This document shows, piece by piece, positions 1 through 8,310 of a stretch of 64,000 nt of DNA. The stretch is from assembly GCA_964598225.1 (NCBI GenBank), contig CAZRBG010000028.1, positions 4,633 through 68,632 on the forward strand. The letters run 5' to 3'. How positions within the stretch are numbered: the stretch's first letter is position 1; every line of letters starts with the position of its first letter. Below the pieces are notes generated by a model, which worked only from the letters and a program-made list of their open reading frames with translations, was not told the DNA's origin and ran no database searches. Made by a program: the position numbers and the translations under genes. Origin of the DNA: SG8-4 sp964598225. GTDB lineage: Bacteria > Planctomycetota > Phycisphaerae > Sedimentisphaerales > Anaerobacaceae.

Positions 1-1
1 C

Positions 2-361
2 GTACCGACGGTTGATCCGGCGCCGCTGGCGAAGCACTCGGGCGAATTGCCCGATTTGCGGATCGTCCTGCTCAACGGCGTTCACGTGCCGACAGACAGG
101 CGACTGCCGGCGCTGGTCGAAGCGGGACAGGTGTTCTTCGACCTGGCCAGACTGGAGCTGATCGAGGGGCTGGCCGGGCTGTTGAAACGCGTACCGGTCG
201 AGCGGATTCTATTCGGCTCTTACTCGCCGATGTTCTACTTCGAGTCAACGCTCCTCAAGCTGCGCGAATCGGTGCTGAACGAATCGCAAACCGAGAAAAT
301 CCTCAAAGCAAACGCTGCCCGGCTGCTTGTCGCATCGAGACCGGAGGCCGGAAGACCATGA
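2..361 (+). CDS. amidohydrolase family protein, C-terminal part (cut by window start)
   Basis: The reading frame is open from the first bases of the window to a TGA, so only about the last 119 codons are present. The segment resembles the end of an Amidohydrolase_2-type TIM barrel: a strand with RILFGSYSP (where these enzymes carry the late barrel strand), then a helix and a typical C-terminal 'ILKANAARLL' helix. A TTG near base 47 could be read as a start, but the frame continues upstream of it. The stop overlaps the ATG of the next amidohydrolase in an ATGA arrangement, so the two are almost certainly co-transcribed. Substrate and metal ligands cannot be judged from this fragment. Confidence 0.6.
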   Translation, partial: VPTVDPAPLAKHSGELPDLRIVLLNGVHVPTDRRLPALVEAGQVFFDLARLELIEGLAGLLKRVPVERILFGSYSPMFYFESTLLKLRESVLNESQTEKILKANAARLLVASRPEAGRP

Positions 362-1161
362 GAATCTGGGACCTGCACTGCCACCTGCCGTCCAAACAAA
401 TGCCGTCGGGGACTTTCACCGAGCAGTTGGAGCGAATGCTGGAGATCGCCGGGCGGGTAGGGATCGAGAAGCTCGGCTTGTTTCTTCGCACCGGAAAGCA
501 GGACGGCCCGAACAGCGACCGGGAAATCATGCGCGCGCTGACGAAGTACGAGGGGCGCGTGTTCGGCTTCATCTGGTGCGATTTGTTCGAGGTTCAGGAA
601 AGTATCGATAAACTGAAGCGCTGGATCGGGGACGGGCCGATGATCGGCCTTAAGCTCGGTGGCTACAGCGGCATCTGTAACAAGCCCGAGTACGATCCCG
701 TGTTTCGCCGGGCAATTGAATTGAAAGCCGTTATCTACCAGCACACCTGGATCAAGCTGGGAGGGGATCCGCCGCACCCCGGCGGAGGTAACCTCCCTAA
801 GGAATCGACGCCTGCCCATCTGGTCGAGGTAGCCGCGCGTTACCCCGACTACCCGATGATCTGCGGGCACACCGGCGGCGACTGGGAACTGGGCATCCGC
901 ATCGTCCGGGCATCACGAAATCTCTCGGTCGGAGTCGGCGGCGGCTATCCCACTCGCGGACAGGTCGAGATGGCGGTTCGGGAGCTGGGCGCCGAGCGGG
1001 TGATCTACGGCAGCGACGTCACGGGGCGCAGCTTTGCAACGCAATTGGGCAAAGTTCACGGCGCCCGAATCTCCGAGAGGCAAAAATCCCTCATCTTCAG
1101 CGAAAACTTCCACCGCCTGTTGCGCCCCATCCTGAAGACAAAAGGCATCAAGCTCAAATAG
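358..1161 (+). CDS. amidohydrolase family metal-dependent hydrolase
   Basis: 267 residues, close to the usual length for small Amidohydrolase_2 proteins. The N-terminus has the HxH metal motif (DLHCH, H7 and H9). Further barrel-strand signatures follow: QHTW near residue 130, GHTGGDW near 172 and YGSD near 222, giving the His and Asp ligands expected of a mononuclear or binuclear TIM-barrel hydrolase. No signal peptide is visible, so it is probably cytoplasmic. It overlaps the preceding amidohydrolase by 4 bases, and the two may act in one pathway or form a complex. The reaction (hydrolysis or decarboxylation) cannot be told from sequence. Confidence 0.8.
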   Translation: MRIWDLHCHLPSKQMPSGTFTEQLERMLEIAGRVGIEKLGLFLRTGKQDGPNSDREIMRALTKYEGRVFGFIWCDLFEVQESIDKLKRWIGDGPMIGLKLGGYSGICNKPEYDPVFRRAIELKAVIYQHTWIKLGGDPPHPGGGNLPKESTPAHLVEVAARYPDYPMICGHTGGDWELGIRIVRASRNLSVGVGGGYPTRGQVEMAVRELGAERVIYGSDVTGRSFATQLGKVHGARISERQKSLIFSENFHRLLRPILKTKGIKLK

Positions 1162-1703
1162 CTAATGTAAACCAATAAAGTTGCTTTTATTGACTTATGC
1201 TCTTCTGAATGAATCTCTCACTTCTCGCTCAGTGCATAAGTTTCGCGCTCTGCTTTTTCATTTAGAACAGGAATATCTGTGCTGATTTGACCTTTGTCGG
1301 ATGTTTGTGCAGATGGGGTGGGAGAGGTCACAGGTTTGGACGGTTTTGGTTGTTAGGTCGGTGAGTTTTTGCTCGCCGACTTCCACGCCGAGGCCGGGGC
1401 TTTGGGAGACCCGGGTGATTGCGTTTTCGACGGCGATGGGTTTTTTGAGGATGGGTGCGGCGACCAACGGAGGGCCATTTAGGACGGCGGCGCCGTCGTT
1501 TGTGATCTTGATCACCACCGCCGGCTGCCCGGAAGCCCCCAGCCGCGTGGTAAAGGATTTAAAATACGGCCTGGTCGGTTATTCAAGCGGGTAAATATCT
1601 ATGGATTTGATTTTCATCCGTATCCCTGTTTGAGTTCAAGTTGCGAGCCGTCATCCCGGCTCATCTATGCCCCCTAATTCTCATGAATATACTGCACGCG
1701 GGT
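1162..1703. other. intergenic stretch without a convincing gene
   Basis: About 540 bases lie between the amidohydrolase stop and the convergent trpF stop. Overlapping short frames occur on both strands around 1258-1594. None has a credible ribosome binding site, domain or compositional support. It may contain decayed coding sequence. Confidence 0.4.
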
Positions 1704-2363
1704 TCAGCACTGTCTGAAATGCTCCACAAAGTCCTTGAGCTTCCGGGCGTCTTTGACACCCGGTGTGGTTTCCACGGCGGAAATGAGATCGACGCCATAG
1801 GGCTTGACAGCGTCTGTGGCCCGCTTGACGTTTTCCCGGTTAATTCCTCCGGCGAGAACGACGGGAACATCCACTTTCACTACCACCTGTCGGGCGATAT
1901 CCCAATTCAACGGCACGCCGGTTCCGGCGGGCATCGTCTCGGTTCTGGAGTCCAGCAACAGCCCGTCGATGCCGCACCCGGCATACGCTCGAGCCTCGGA
2001 CACTATCCCCTCGCTTTGTTCGCTTTCTTCGGCGGAGATGCGCAGTGCTTTAACAACGCGCACCGCCGGTAATCCGTTTACGATCTTGCGAACATCTTCA
2101 ACGGTCTCATCCCCGTGGAGCTGAAGCGCAGCGGGTCGAAGCTGCTCGGCCAACGCGACTACCTTGGCGACTGCTCCGGTGGTGACCAGGACCGCCGTCG
2201 TATATGGCGGCACTCCGGCGATCAAATGCCTTGCGTGGGTCGGCTCGATATTCCAGGGCACAGGAACCGGGTAATCCACGACGAATCCCACGGCGTCAAC
2301 ACCGGCTTCGAGGCATAGCTGGAGGTCCGTTTGAGTGCGAATTCCACATATCTTCACTCTCAC
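1704..2363 (-). CDS. trpF: phosphoribosylanthranilate isomerase
   Basis: 219 residues, the normal size for TrpF. The N-terminus begins VKICGIR, the family signature with the catalytic cysteine (C5 in MRVKICG). Later come LQLHGDE near residue 80, the DS strand near 135 that holds the general acid Asp, and LAGGINREN near 170 for phosphate binding. It catalyses the Amadori rearrangement of N-(5-phosphoribosyl)anthranilate in tryptophan synthesis. The start codon is GTG and overlaps the trpC stop as GTGA, so translation is probably coupled. It is the last gene of the minus-strand trpD-RAM-trpC-trpF operon. Confidence 0.93.
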   Translation of the reverse strand: MRVKICGIRTQTDLQLCLEAGVDAVGFVVDYPVPVPWNIEPTHARHLIAGVPPYTTAVLVTTGAVAKVVALAEQLRPAALQLHGDETVEDVRKIVNGLPAVRVVKALRISAEESEQSEGIVSEARAYAGCGIDGLLLDSRTETMPAGTGVPLNWDIARQVVVKVDVPVVLAGGINRENVKRATDAVKPYGVDLISAVETTPGVKDARKLKDFVEHFRQC

Positions 2364-3049
2364 GTCACACCTCGTAACTCTTTGACCTTCCGAGCAATGT
2401 TCTCAGCCTGAAGCAACGCAGTGCCAACCAAGACGGCGTAAGCGCCGGCATCCAGGGCGGCTCGGACCTGACCGTACGTCATGATCGAGCTCTCGCTAAC
2501 GATGACGGCGTCGTTACGCACAAGACCGCTTAGGCGGGCGGTGCGGCTCACGTCACCGTCGTCTCGCTCCCACTGTCGAATGTTGCGGTTGTTGATACCG
2601 ATGAGCGGAGCCTCCATCCGGTTGGCTTGACTGATCTCGGCTTCGTTGTGAGTTTCTATAAGGGCATCGAGGCCGACCTCTGCACAGAGCTTATAAAAGC
2701 GATCCATATCCTGCTCGCTCATCATGCAACAGGTCAACAACTGGGCGTCGGCACCTGCTTGCAGGGTGTCCCGGATGTCCTGTTCCCGACGAACAAAATC
2801 CTTTCGCAGCACGGGGACCTCCACCGCATGGCGGACGGTCTCCAGCAAAGCCAGGTTCCCTCCGTAGTGATCGCTTTCTGTTACAACAGAAACTGCCACA
2901 ACGCCTCCCGCCTCCATGGCCTGCGCGATTGCCGCCGGGTCGCGTCCCCGAGCCAGGTCTCCGTGCTCCGGGCTGCGCAGCTTTATGTCACCGATGACGG
3001 GCACGTCACCACGAGGGCTTCTGCTGCGAATGGCCTGCGACAGCTTCAC
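2360..3049 (-). CDS. trpC: indole-3-glycerol phosphate synthase, short form
   Basis: 229 residues, shorter than the roughly 260 of most bacterial TrpC because the N-terminal helical extension is reduced. Visible signatures are IKLRSP at 22-27, VLRKDF near 80 (catalytic Lys), LIETHNEAE near 130 (catalytic Glu), INNRNI near 150, VSESSI near 185 and LVGTALL near 208. The position before the first lysine, normally Glu in the AExK motif, is Asp here (GDIK, D21). The SPxxGDL wording and short N-terminus remind me of archaeal TrpC. The start is GTG and overlaps the stop of the upstream RAM gene by 4 bases. The protein should close the indole ring from CdRP. Confidence 0.9.
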   Translation of the reverse strand: MKLSQAIRSRSPRGDVPVIGDIKLRSPEHGDLARGRDPAAIAQAMEAGGVVAVSVVTESDHYGGNLALLETVRHAVEVPVLRKDFVRREQDIRDTLQAGADAQLLTCCMMSEQDMDRFYKLCAEVGLDALIETHNEAEISQANRMEAPLIGINNRNIRQWERDDGDVSRTARLSGLVRNDAVIVSESSIMTYGQVRAALDAGAYAVLVGTALLQAENIARKVKELRGVT

Positions 3050-3294
3050 AGGCCTACCTTGTACGTCTTGAACGCCATGAGCGTCTGCGTCTTCTCGATT
3101 CCATCGATTTTCTGCAACTTGCCCACGATGACTTCGGAAAAGTGTTCGTACTCCTTGACCTGAACCTTCGCTATCAAGTCATAAGGACCGGCCACAGAAT
3201 AGACTTCTGTGATCTCGTCGATTGCACCAAGCTCTTTTGCAATAGCGGGCGCCATGCCCTTGGTCGTATTCAACAGTATCATGGCTGTAAGCAT
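3046..3294 (-). CDS. stand-alone Lrp/AsnC ligand-binding (RAM) domain protein
   Basis: 82 residues that match only the C-terminal effector-binding domain of Lrp/AsnC regulators. The order is an initial strand (AMILLNTTKG), a helix, 'VYSVAGPYDLIAKVQV', the GPYD turn typical of the family, a second helix and the closing 'IEKTQTLMAFKTYK' strand. There is no helix-turn-helix, so it should not bind DNA alone. Family knowledge says such domains assemble as amino-acid-binding oligomers. It lies between trpD (3 bases upstream) and trpC (4-base overlap), which suggests a tryptophan-related sensing or enzyme-modulating role. That role is inference. Confidence 0.85.
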   Translation of the reverse strand: MLTAMILLNTTKGMAPAIAKELGAIDEITEVYSVAGPYDLIAKVQVKEYEHFSEVIVGKLQKIDGIEKTQTLMAFKTYKVGL

Positions 3295-3297
3295 CGA

Positions 3298-4326
3298 TTA
3301 CTCTCCTATCTGGTTCGAGGCCTCGATCAGCTCGTCAAGTTTTTTCGAAGCTGCGCCGGAATCAATAATCGCCTGAGCAAGTTCAACCCCTTGCTCGAGC
3401 GACGCCGCCTTGCCCCCAACGTATAAGGCACCGGCCGCGTTCAAAACTACCATGCTGCGTTTGGGGCCTCGTTCTTTGCCCGAGAAGACATCACGGATAA
3501 GTTGGGCATTATAGTCAGGCATGCCTCCGCCGATGTCTTCGAGAGAACACCGGTCCAAGCCGAGTTGTTCCGGTGTCAGCTCGTACTTGCTGATCCGGCC
3601 ATCCTTGACCTCGGCCACTGACGTCTTACCTAACAGCGATATTTCGTCCAGGTTATCGAGGCCGTGGACCACCAATGCGTGCTCAAACTCCAGCTTGGCA
3701 AGAATCTCCGCCATGAGTTCCACCAATTCGGGCTTGAAAACTCCCATGACGTGGCGCTTGGCATCGGCCGGGCTGATCAGCGGCCCCATAATCGTGAAGA
3801 AGATCGTCTTGATGCCGAGTTGGCTCTCCGGCGTCCAGACCCGGCCCATGACAGGATGGAAGTTCTGGGCGTTTAGAAATGCGATCCCGATCTCTTCAAT
3901 GAGTTGCTCACTTTGGGCCGGGGCCAATTCGATGTTGACGCCCAGGGCCTCCAGGACGTCTGCACTGCCGGAGTGGCTGGCGATGGAACGGCTGCCGTGT
4001 TTCGCTACGGAGATGCCCCCTGCGGCCGCCATAAGGGAATTGGCGGTGGAAACGTTGAAAGTCGTCTCCCCGCCACCGGTCCCGCAGGTATCGAGCAGAG
4101 GCCCGGAGACCTTGGGCTTGATGGGGGTACATTGGTCACGCAGTCCCTGGGCCAGGCCCGTGATCTCCGTGACCGTCGGTCCTTTCATCTTCAAAGCGAC
4201 CTGGAATCCGGCGATCTGGACATCCGTAAGTTCATCAGCCGCGATCGCCGCGACTACATCGTACGCCTCTTTCTGGGTCAAATCGTACGCGGAGCTAAGT
4301 TTGTTAATCACCGTTTTTATTTGCAT
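3298..4326 (-). CDS. trpD: anthranilate phosphoribosyltransferase
   Basis: 342 residues when started at the ATG ending at 4326, which follows an AAGGAAAGGG ribosome binding site. The frame stays open another 63 codons upstream, but that part overlaps the predicted promoter and has no homology. Signatures: DTCGTGGGETTFNVST at about 79-94 (PRPP pyrophosphate loop), KHGSRS at 109-114 and SGSADVLEALG at about 119-129 for anthranilate and PRPP binding. It transfers phosphoribose to anthranilate, the second committed step to tryptophan. It is the first gene of the operon; trpE, trpG, trpA and trpB are not in this window. Confidence 0.93.
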   Translation of the reverse strand: MQIKTVINKLSSAYDLTQKEAYDVVAAIAADELTDVQIAGFQVALKMKGPTVTEITGLAQGLRDQCTPIKPKVSGPLLDTCGTGGGETTFNVSTANSLMAAAGGISVAKHGSRSIASHSGSADVLEALGVNIELAPAQSEQLIEEIGIAFLNAQNFHPVMGRVWTPESQLGIKTIFFTIMGPLISPADAKRHVMGVFKPELVELMAEILAKLEFEHALVVHGLDNLDEISLLGKTSVAEVKDGRISKYELTPEQLGLDRCSLEDIGGGMPDYNAQLIRDVFSGKERGPKRSMVVLNAAGALYVGGKAASLEQGVELAQAIIDSGAASKKLDELIEASNQIGE

Positions 4327-4485
4327 CTGCCGGTCCCTTTCCTTAACAAGAGAACAACTATGATACCTGGCATCAGAAGCGGACGAACATTCTTCCTGTA
4401 CGAAACACCCATCGGCCCGTTGGTGTGAAAGGCGTTTATCCTCTTTTTTCTTGCAAAAAATCACAACACAACCGGTACAACGATG

Positions 4486-4515
4486 ATTATACTGTGACCA
4501 CCTCGGCCATGCCAA
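4486..4515 (-). promoter_or_regulatory. predicted sigma-70-type promoter of the trp operon
   Basis: On the minus strand TTGGCA (4510-4515) is followed after 18 bases by a perfect TATAAT (4486-4491). Transcription would start near 4479 and leave a leader of about 150 bases before trpD. The leader has small dyads (for example TTTTTTGCAAGAAAAAA) but no tryptophan-rich leader peptide or convincing attenuator was seen. Confidence 0.6.
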
Positions 4516-4612
4516 GTGATTTTTTTCACCTGATCCGGTCTCTAATTATGGTCAAAATCACTCAGAACGACGGGGAAAATATTACATACGGAGCATCTGA
4601 TCGTGCCTGATT

Positions 4613-4888
4613 TCAGGGCTTCTTGTTGCCGAGCCAGTCCTGGAGGTTTTTGGCCAGGAGTTGGACGTCTTTCTTTTCCATGATGTGGGCTATTGTGGCC
4701 GGGCGGATTTTGAGTTTCACCATCGCTTTGTGGGCGCGATCCCAGAGGCGATCCTGCTTGGCTTTAGTATCCGCCAGATACAGTTCGGTGACCAACTCGC
4801 TCAGCTTGCGGAGCATTATGGTGTCGAGGTTCTTGTAGTAACCCGATATTACTGATTTTTGGTATTGAGAGTATTCTTTTTTACCCAT
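4613..4888 (-). CDS. conserved-looking small hypothetical protein
   Basis: 91 residues, mostly helical and charged, with repeated Lys and Leu and no signal peptide or membrane segment. A GAAAGG ribosome binding site sits seven bases upstream of the ATG, which supports a real gene. The pattern (long helices, 'RPATIAHIMEKKDV', 'AKNLQDWLGNK' ending) suggests a small helical-bundle protein, but no family was recognised. It is divergently placed relative to the LptD-like gene and lies upstream of the trp promoter on the same strand as trpD. Confidence 0.6.
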   Translation of the reverse strand: MGKKEYSQYQKSVISGYYKNLDTIMLRKLSELVTELYLADTKAKQDRLWDRAHKAMVKLKIRPATIAHIMEKKDVQLLAKNLQDWLGNKKP

Positions 4889-5078
4889 TTTAACCTTTCA
4901 ATGTCTGAAGACCATCGGCAACACTCTTTCATAATCCATAGAGTCGCATAAATCAAGTTGTCAGCGTCAAACGTCGGCTTTTTGCTGGCTTTGCGGCATC
5001 ACTTGACTATAATCGGCAGCTAATATCGGCCGCAGGCCGAATTAATATCGTGTTGGTTTTTGACCTCTGACCGCCTGC

Positions 5079-5096
5079 GGTGGGGCCAGCCCCACC
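5079..5096. repeat. GGTGGGGC-GCCCCACC palindrome, single arm
   Basis: An 18-base palindrome, GGTGGGGC-CA-GCCCCACC, in the leader of the LptD-like gene. It is one arm of the longer paired repeat found at 42455-42508 and 47436-47502. Confidence 0.7.
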
Positions 5097-5142
5097 GTAC
5101 TTTGCATAAGAACGATACGCACGACGGACCGTGAGAATTTGT

Positions 5143-8043
5143 ATGCCGAGGAAGATTCCTCTTATTTTCTGTATGTTTGGCCTTCTGACCGGCCCGGCGG
5201 CTCTTAGCCGTTCTGATGCCGCAACGGACGCTCTGCACTTTAAGGGCGAGAGCCATAAAACTTTCTCTCCCGGCACAGGTAAGGGGATTCTTGTTTTCGA
5301 AGACGGATTTTCGCTGTCTATCGCTGCCCAAAAGCTATCGAGCGATGTAGCGGTGGTGTGGCTCAGCCGCGACAAAGAATACCGATTGAAGGTGTATATG
5401 CAGGGCAATCTGTCGATAGAAGAAGACGACGAAGCCACGGACATAGAATTCAAGCAGACAGTCATAGAAGCAGAGAACGCGATAGCAGTTGAATTCGGCT
5501 TTGATGGAGAAATCTACGTTACAACCGATGAGAGGGAGGTGGGCGACCCGCGAGGCTCGGAGCCCTATCTGACCGCGTATGAGATGATGCGAACGGTCGG
5601 CCTTGAGCCTGAAGCTTTCGGCGTACATAAACCGTCGGAGGAATCGGCCGAGCCGGAAGAAAAAGCCGTTTTCAGATACCCAATCAATATCTCTCCTCTG
5701 AGCAAGGAGCCTTTGGAAGTTAAATACGCCACCGAACCAGGTATCGGCAGAGTAGGGACAGTAACCGACAGGTTCTATCTGTGGCAGAAACAGGACGAAG
5801 AAGGAGGACTGCTGGAGTTCCAGGCAGACAGTGCAGTTCTGTTCCTGGCCGAAGACCAGGACCAGTCGGACCCGAACCGGACCGGGGGCGAAATCGTCTT
5901 ACCAGGCGGAAATATCAAGGCAATTTACCTTGCGGGCGACGTTGTGGCAACAGAAGGTCTCAGGACTTTACGGGCGGAAGAGTTATACTATGACTTCGAG
6001 AAATCGAAGATGGTGGCGATCGAGGCTGAGATGAGGACATTCGATCCGGCCGAGGGAATCCCGATCTATCTAAGAGCGGCAAAGATCAGACAGTTAGCCG
6101 AGAATAAGTTTTCGGCAGAGGATATGACCCTGACGACAAGTGAGTTTCACGTGCCGCAAATCTCTCTCAAAGCCTCGAAAATCACCGTTACGGACACCAC
6201 GCCAACCGATCAGCAAGAAGGCGAAGTATCCAAAAGCAGCTATGACGCCATGCTGGAAGACATTCATTTGGAGTCCAATGGCATGACATTCTTCTACTGG
6301 CCGTCTTTGCGCACCAACCTGGAGCGGCCTGATCTTCCGATAAAAAGTGTTTATGTTGGCGATGACAAAACCTATGGAACGTCGGTGGAAACTCGATGGT
6401 ACCTGGCCCGGCTCCTGGGTCTTCAGGAGCCGGAGGGAACCGACAGCACTCTGGCACTGGATTATTTCGGCAAACGAGGCTTCGGCGGCGGAGTGGAAAC
6501 CCGCTACACAGGAGAGCAATATCTGGGCAGAGTTCTTGGTTATTTGATCCACGATAACGGTCAGGACAGGCTCGGAAGACTCAGCGACCGAAAGAATCTC
6601 GAACCGCCGAAAGAGTTACGAGGGCGGTTCCGCTGGCAGCACAGGCAATATCTGCCTTATAACTGGCAGCTCACCTCCGAGGTCAGCTACACCTCCGACC
6701 GGAATTTCCTGGAGGGGTACTACCGAAGTGAGTTCAATGTGGGCAAGGAACAGGAAACACTCGTCCATCTGAAGCGAATCGAGGATAACTGGGGCCTGGC
6801 CTTGCTGGGCAAAGCGCGAATAAACGATTTCGTCGACAAGCTCGAGGAATTGCCCACTGCCGAGTTTCATTGGACGGGCCAGTCATTTTTCGACGATAAG
6901 CTGACTTTCTACAGCGACAGCCAGATTAGCAGATTCCGCCAGCGTTTCGACTCGGCCGATCCCACACCCGGTTCGGAAGAGTTTTACACGTTTACGACGA
7001 CCAGAAACGAGGTCGATATGCCGCTGGCAGTCGGTAAATCTAAAGTCGTGCCGTTTATAGCAGGGACGGCGGCGTATGAGGACGGCCTGGGATTCTACAG
7101 GGAGCTGGACGGGGGGACCGCGACCCGGCAGGACGGCGTATGGTTCGGCGAAGCCGGCGTGCGAGCCTCTACCAATCCGTACTGGAAGGTCTTCCCGGGT
7201 GTCAAATCGAAACTCTGGGATTTGAACCAGTTACGGCACGTTATAAGACCACATCTTACCGCTGTAACCTATACTCAGAACGAATCGGTCATCGAACAAC
7301 GCGATACACTGAACGTAGGTATATCCCAAAGGTTGCAGACCAAGCGGGGTCTTGGCGAAAAACAGCGGATTGTCGACTGGATGCGGCTTAACATGGATAT
7401 TACGTGGGTCAACGATTCCGGCGATTCATCCGCCGGGCCGGATAAATTTTTGTGGAATAAACCGTTCATTCCGACGATTAACAGGTTTGGCTCGACTATA
7501 CCGATTTTCGGAGCGCCGGGAGCCCTGGCGCCGCAGCAGGACAGACGCGGAAGCCACATATTCGGCCCGAGACGTAATTATGTCGGGGCCGACTATATCT
7601 GGCGCCTGAGCGATACGACTGCGGTTATGTCCGATATGAATTTCGACATCCAGAGCGGCGTGGTTCAGCAATATAACGTCGGGGTCTCGCACCTGAGGTG
7701 GCCGAATTTGCAGTTCTATCTGGGCAGCAGGTACTTGAGACGTCTTGATAACAACTTCGGCGAGAAGGGCTCGAATGCAGTCACTTTTGCGGTTACTTAT
7801 GCTCTGGATCCGCGTTATACTGTGGTTTTCTCGCAACAGTTTGACTTCGACTATGGTAAAACCGTACGAAATGACTTCACTTTGGTAAGGAGATATCACA
7901 GGCTCTTCTGGGGTCTGACGTACAGCGTGGATGCATCGAGGGACGAGCATTCGATCGGATTCAGCCTCTGGCCTCAGGGTGTAAAGGAACTGGGATTCGG
8001 AGAAAGAAGATACGCAGGTCTTGGAAGTGCCGCAGGCTACTAA
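5143..8043 (+). CDS. LptD-like outer-membrane barrel (LPS assembly / OstA family)
   Basis: 966 residues from the ATG at 5143; an in-frame GTG at 5131 is an alternative start. A signal peptide is visible (PRKIPLIFCMFGLLTGPAALS). Residues of about 30-410 are strand-rich with OstA-like motifs (AEDMTLTTSEFHVPQISLKASKI-type jelly-roll strands). From about 415 onward the sequence is alternating aromatic/polar barrel strands, many with loop-typical D/N/G, in the way LptD and related transport barrels are built. The C-terminal residues are GSAAGY rather than a classic terminal Phe. If it is LptD it would insert lipopolysaccharide at the outer membrane. The family assignment rests on architecture and should be tested by profile search. 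Confidence 0.7.
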   Translation: MPRKIPLIFCMFGLLTGPAALSRSDAATDALHFKGESHKTFSPGTGKGILVFEDGFSLSIAAQKLSSDVAVVWLSRDKEYRLKVYMQGNLSIEEDDEATDIEFKQTVIEAENAIAVEFGFDGEIYVTTDEREVGDPRGSEPYLTAYEMMRTVGLEPEAFGVHKPSEESAEPEEKAVFRYPINISPLSKEPLEVKYATEPGIGRVGTVTDRFYLWQKQDEEGGLLEFQADSAVLFLAEDQDQSDPNRTGGEIVLPGGNIKAIYLAGDVVATEGLRTLRAEELYYDFEKSKMVAIEAEMRTFDPAEGIPIYLRAAKIRQLAENKFSAEDMTLTTSEFHVPQISLKASKITVTDTTPTDQQEGEVSKSSYDAMLEDIHLESNGMTFFYWPSLRTNLERPDLPIKSVYVGDDKTYGTSVETRWYLARLLGLQEPEGTDSTLALDYFGKRGFGGGVETRYTGEQYLGRVLGYLIHDNGQDRLGRLSDRKNLEPPKELRGRFRWQHRQYLPYNWQLTSEVSYTSDRNFLEGYYRSEFNVGKEQETLVHLKRIEDNWGLALLGKARINDFVDKLEELPTAEFHWTGQSFFDDKLTFYSDSQISRFRQRFDSADPTPGSEEFYTFTTTRNEVDMPLAVGKSKVVPFIAGTAAYEDGLGFYRELDGGTATRQDGVWFGEAGVRASTNPYWKVFPGVKSKLWDLNQLRHVIRPHLTAVTYTQNESVIEQRDTLNVGISQRLQTKRGLGEKQRIVDWMRLNMDITWVNDSGDSSAGPDKFLWNKPFIPTINRFGSTIPIFGAPGALAPQQDRRGSHIFGPRRNYVGADYIWRLSDTTAVMSDMNFDIQSGVVQQYNVGVSHLRWPNLQFYLGSRYLRRLDNNFGEKGSNAVTFAVTYALDPRYTVVFSQQFDFDYGKTVRNDFTLVRRYHRLFWGLTYSVDASRDEHSIGFSLWPQGVKELGFGERRYAGLGSAAGY

Positions 8044-8310
8044 TATCCCGCTGATATTAAAAAACCTTGCATAATTCAGACTTGACATGTATCATGCGGG
8101 GAAGTCCGTTTTCCTGATTTCCTCGAATGACCGTTTGGATAATCGTTCAGTGTCTCTTGTCGTAAGAATGAAAAGCAACCTGATGATTTCCTTTCGGTTG
8201 TTACCTGGAATTTCTTTATGACGGCATTAAAGTTGGTATTCTACATACCGGCCAGACCGTGTAAGGTTCTGTAGATGCCCGGTTGGTTATTGTATTTTTA
8301 GGAGAGTAAG

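Noticed and set aside
1258..1594. Two overlapping frames, 86 codons on minus and 97 on plus, between the amidohydrolase and trpF
   Set aside because: They lie on opposite strands over the same bases, neither has a credible ribosome binding site or domain, and no homology is recognisable.
4327..4515. N-terminal 63-codon extension of trpD, beginning with two Trp codons, as a leader peptide
   Set aside because: It has no stop before trpD, overlaps the TATAAT/TTGGCA promoter, and an ATG with a good ribosome binding site exists at 4326.
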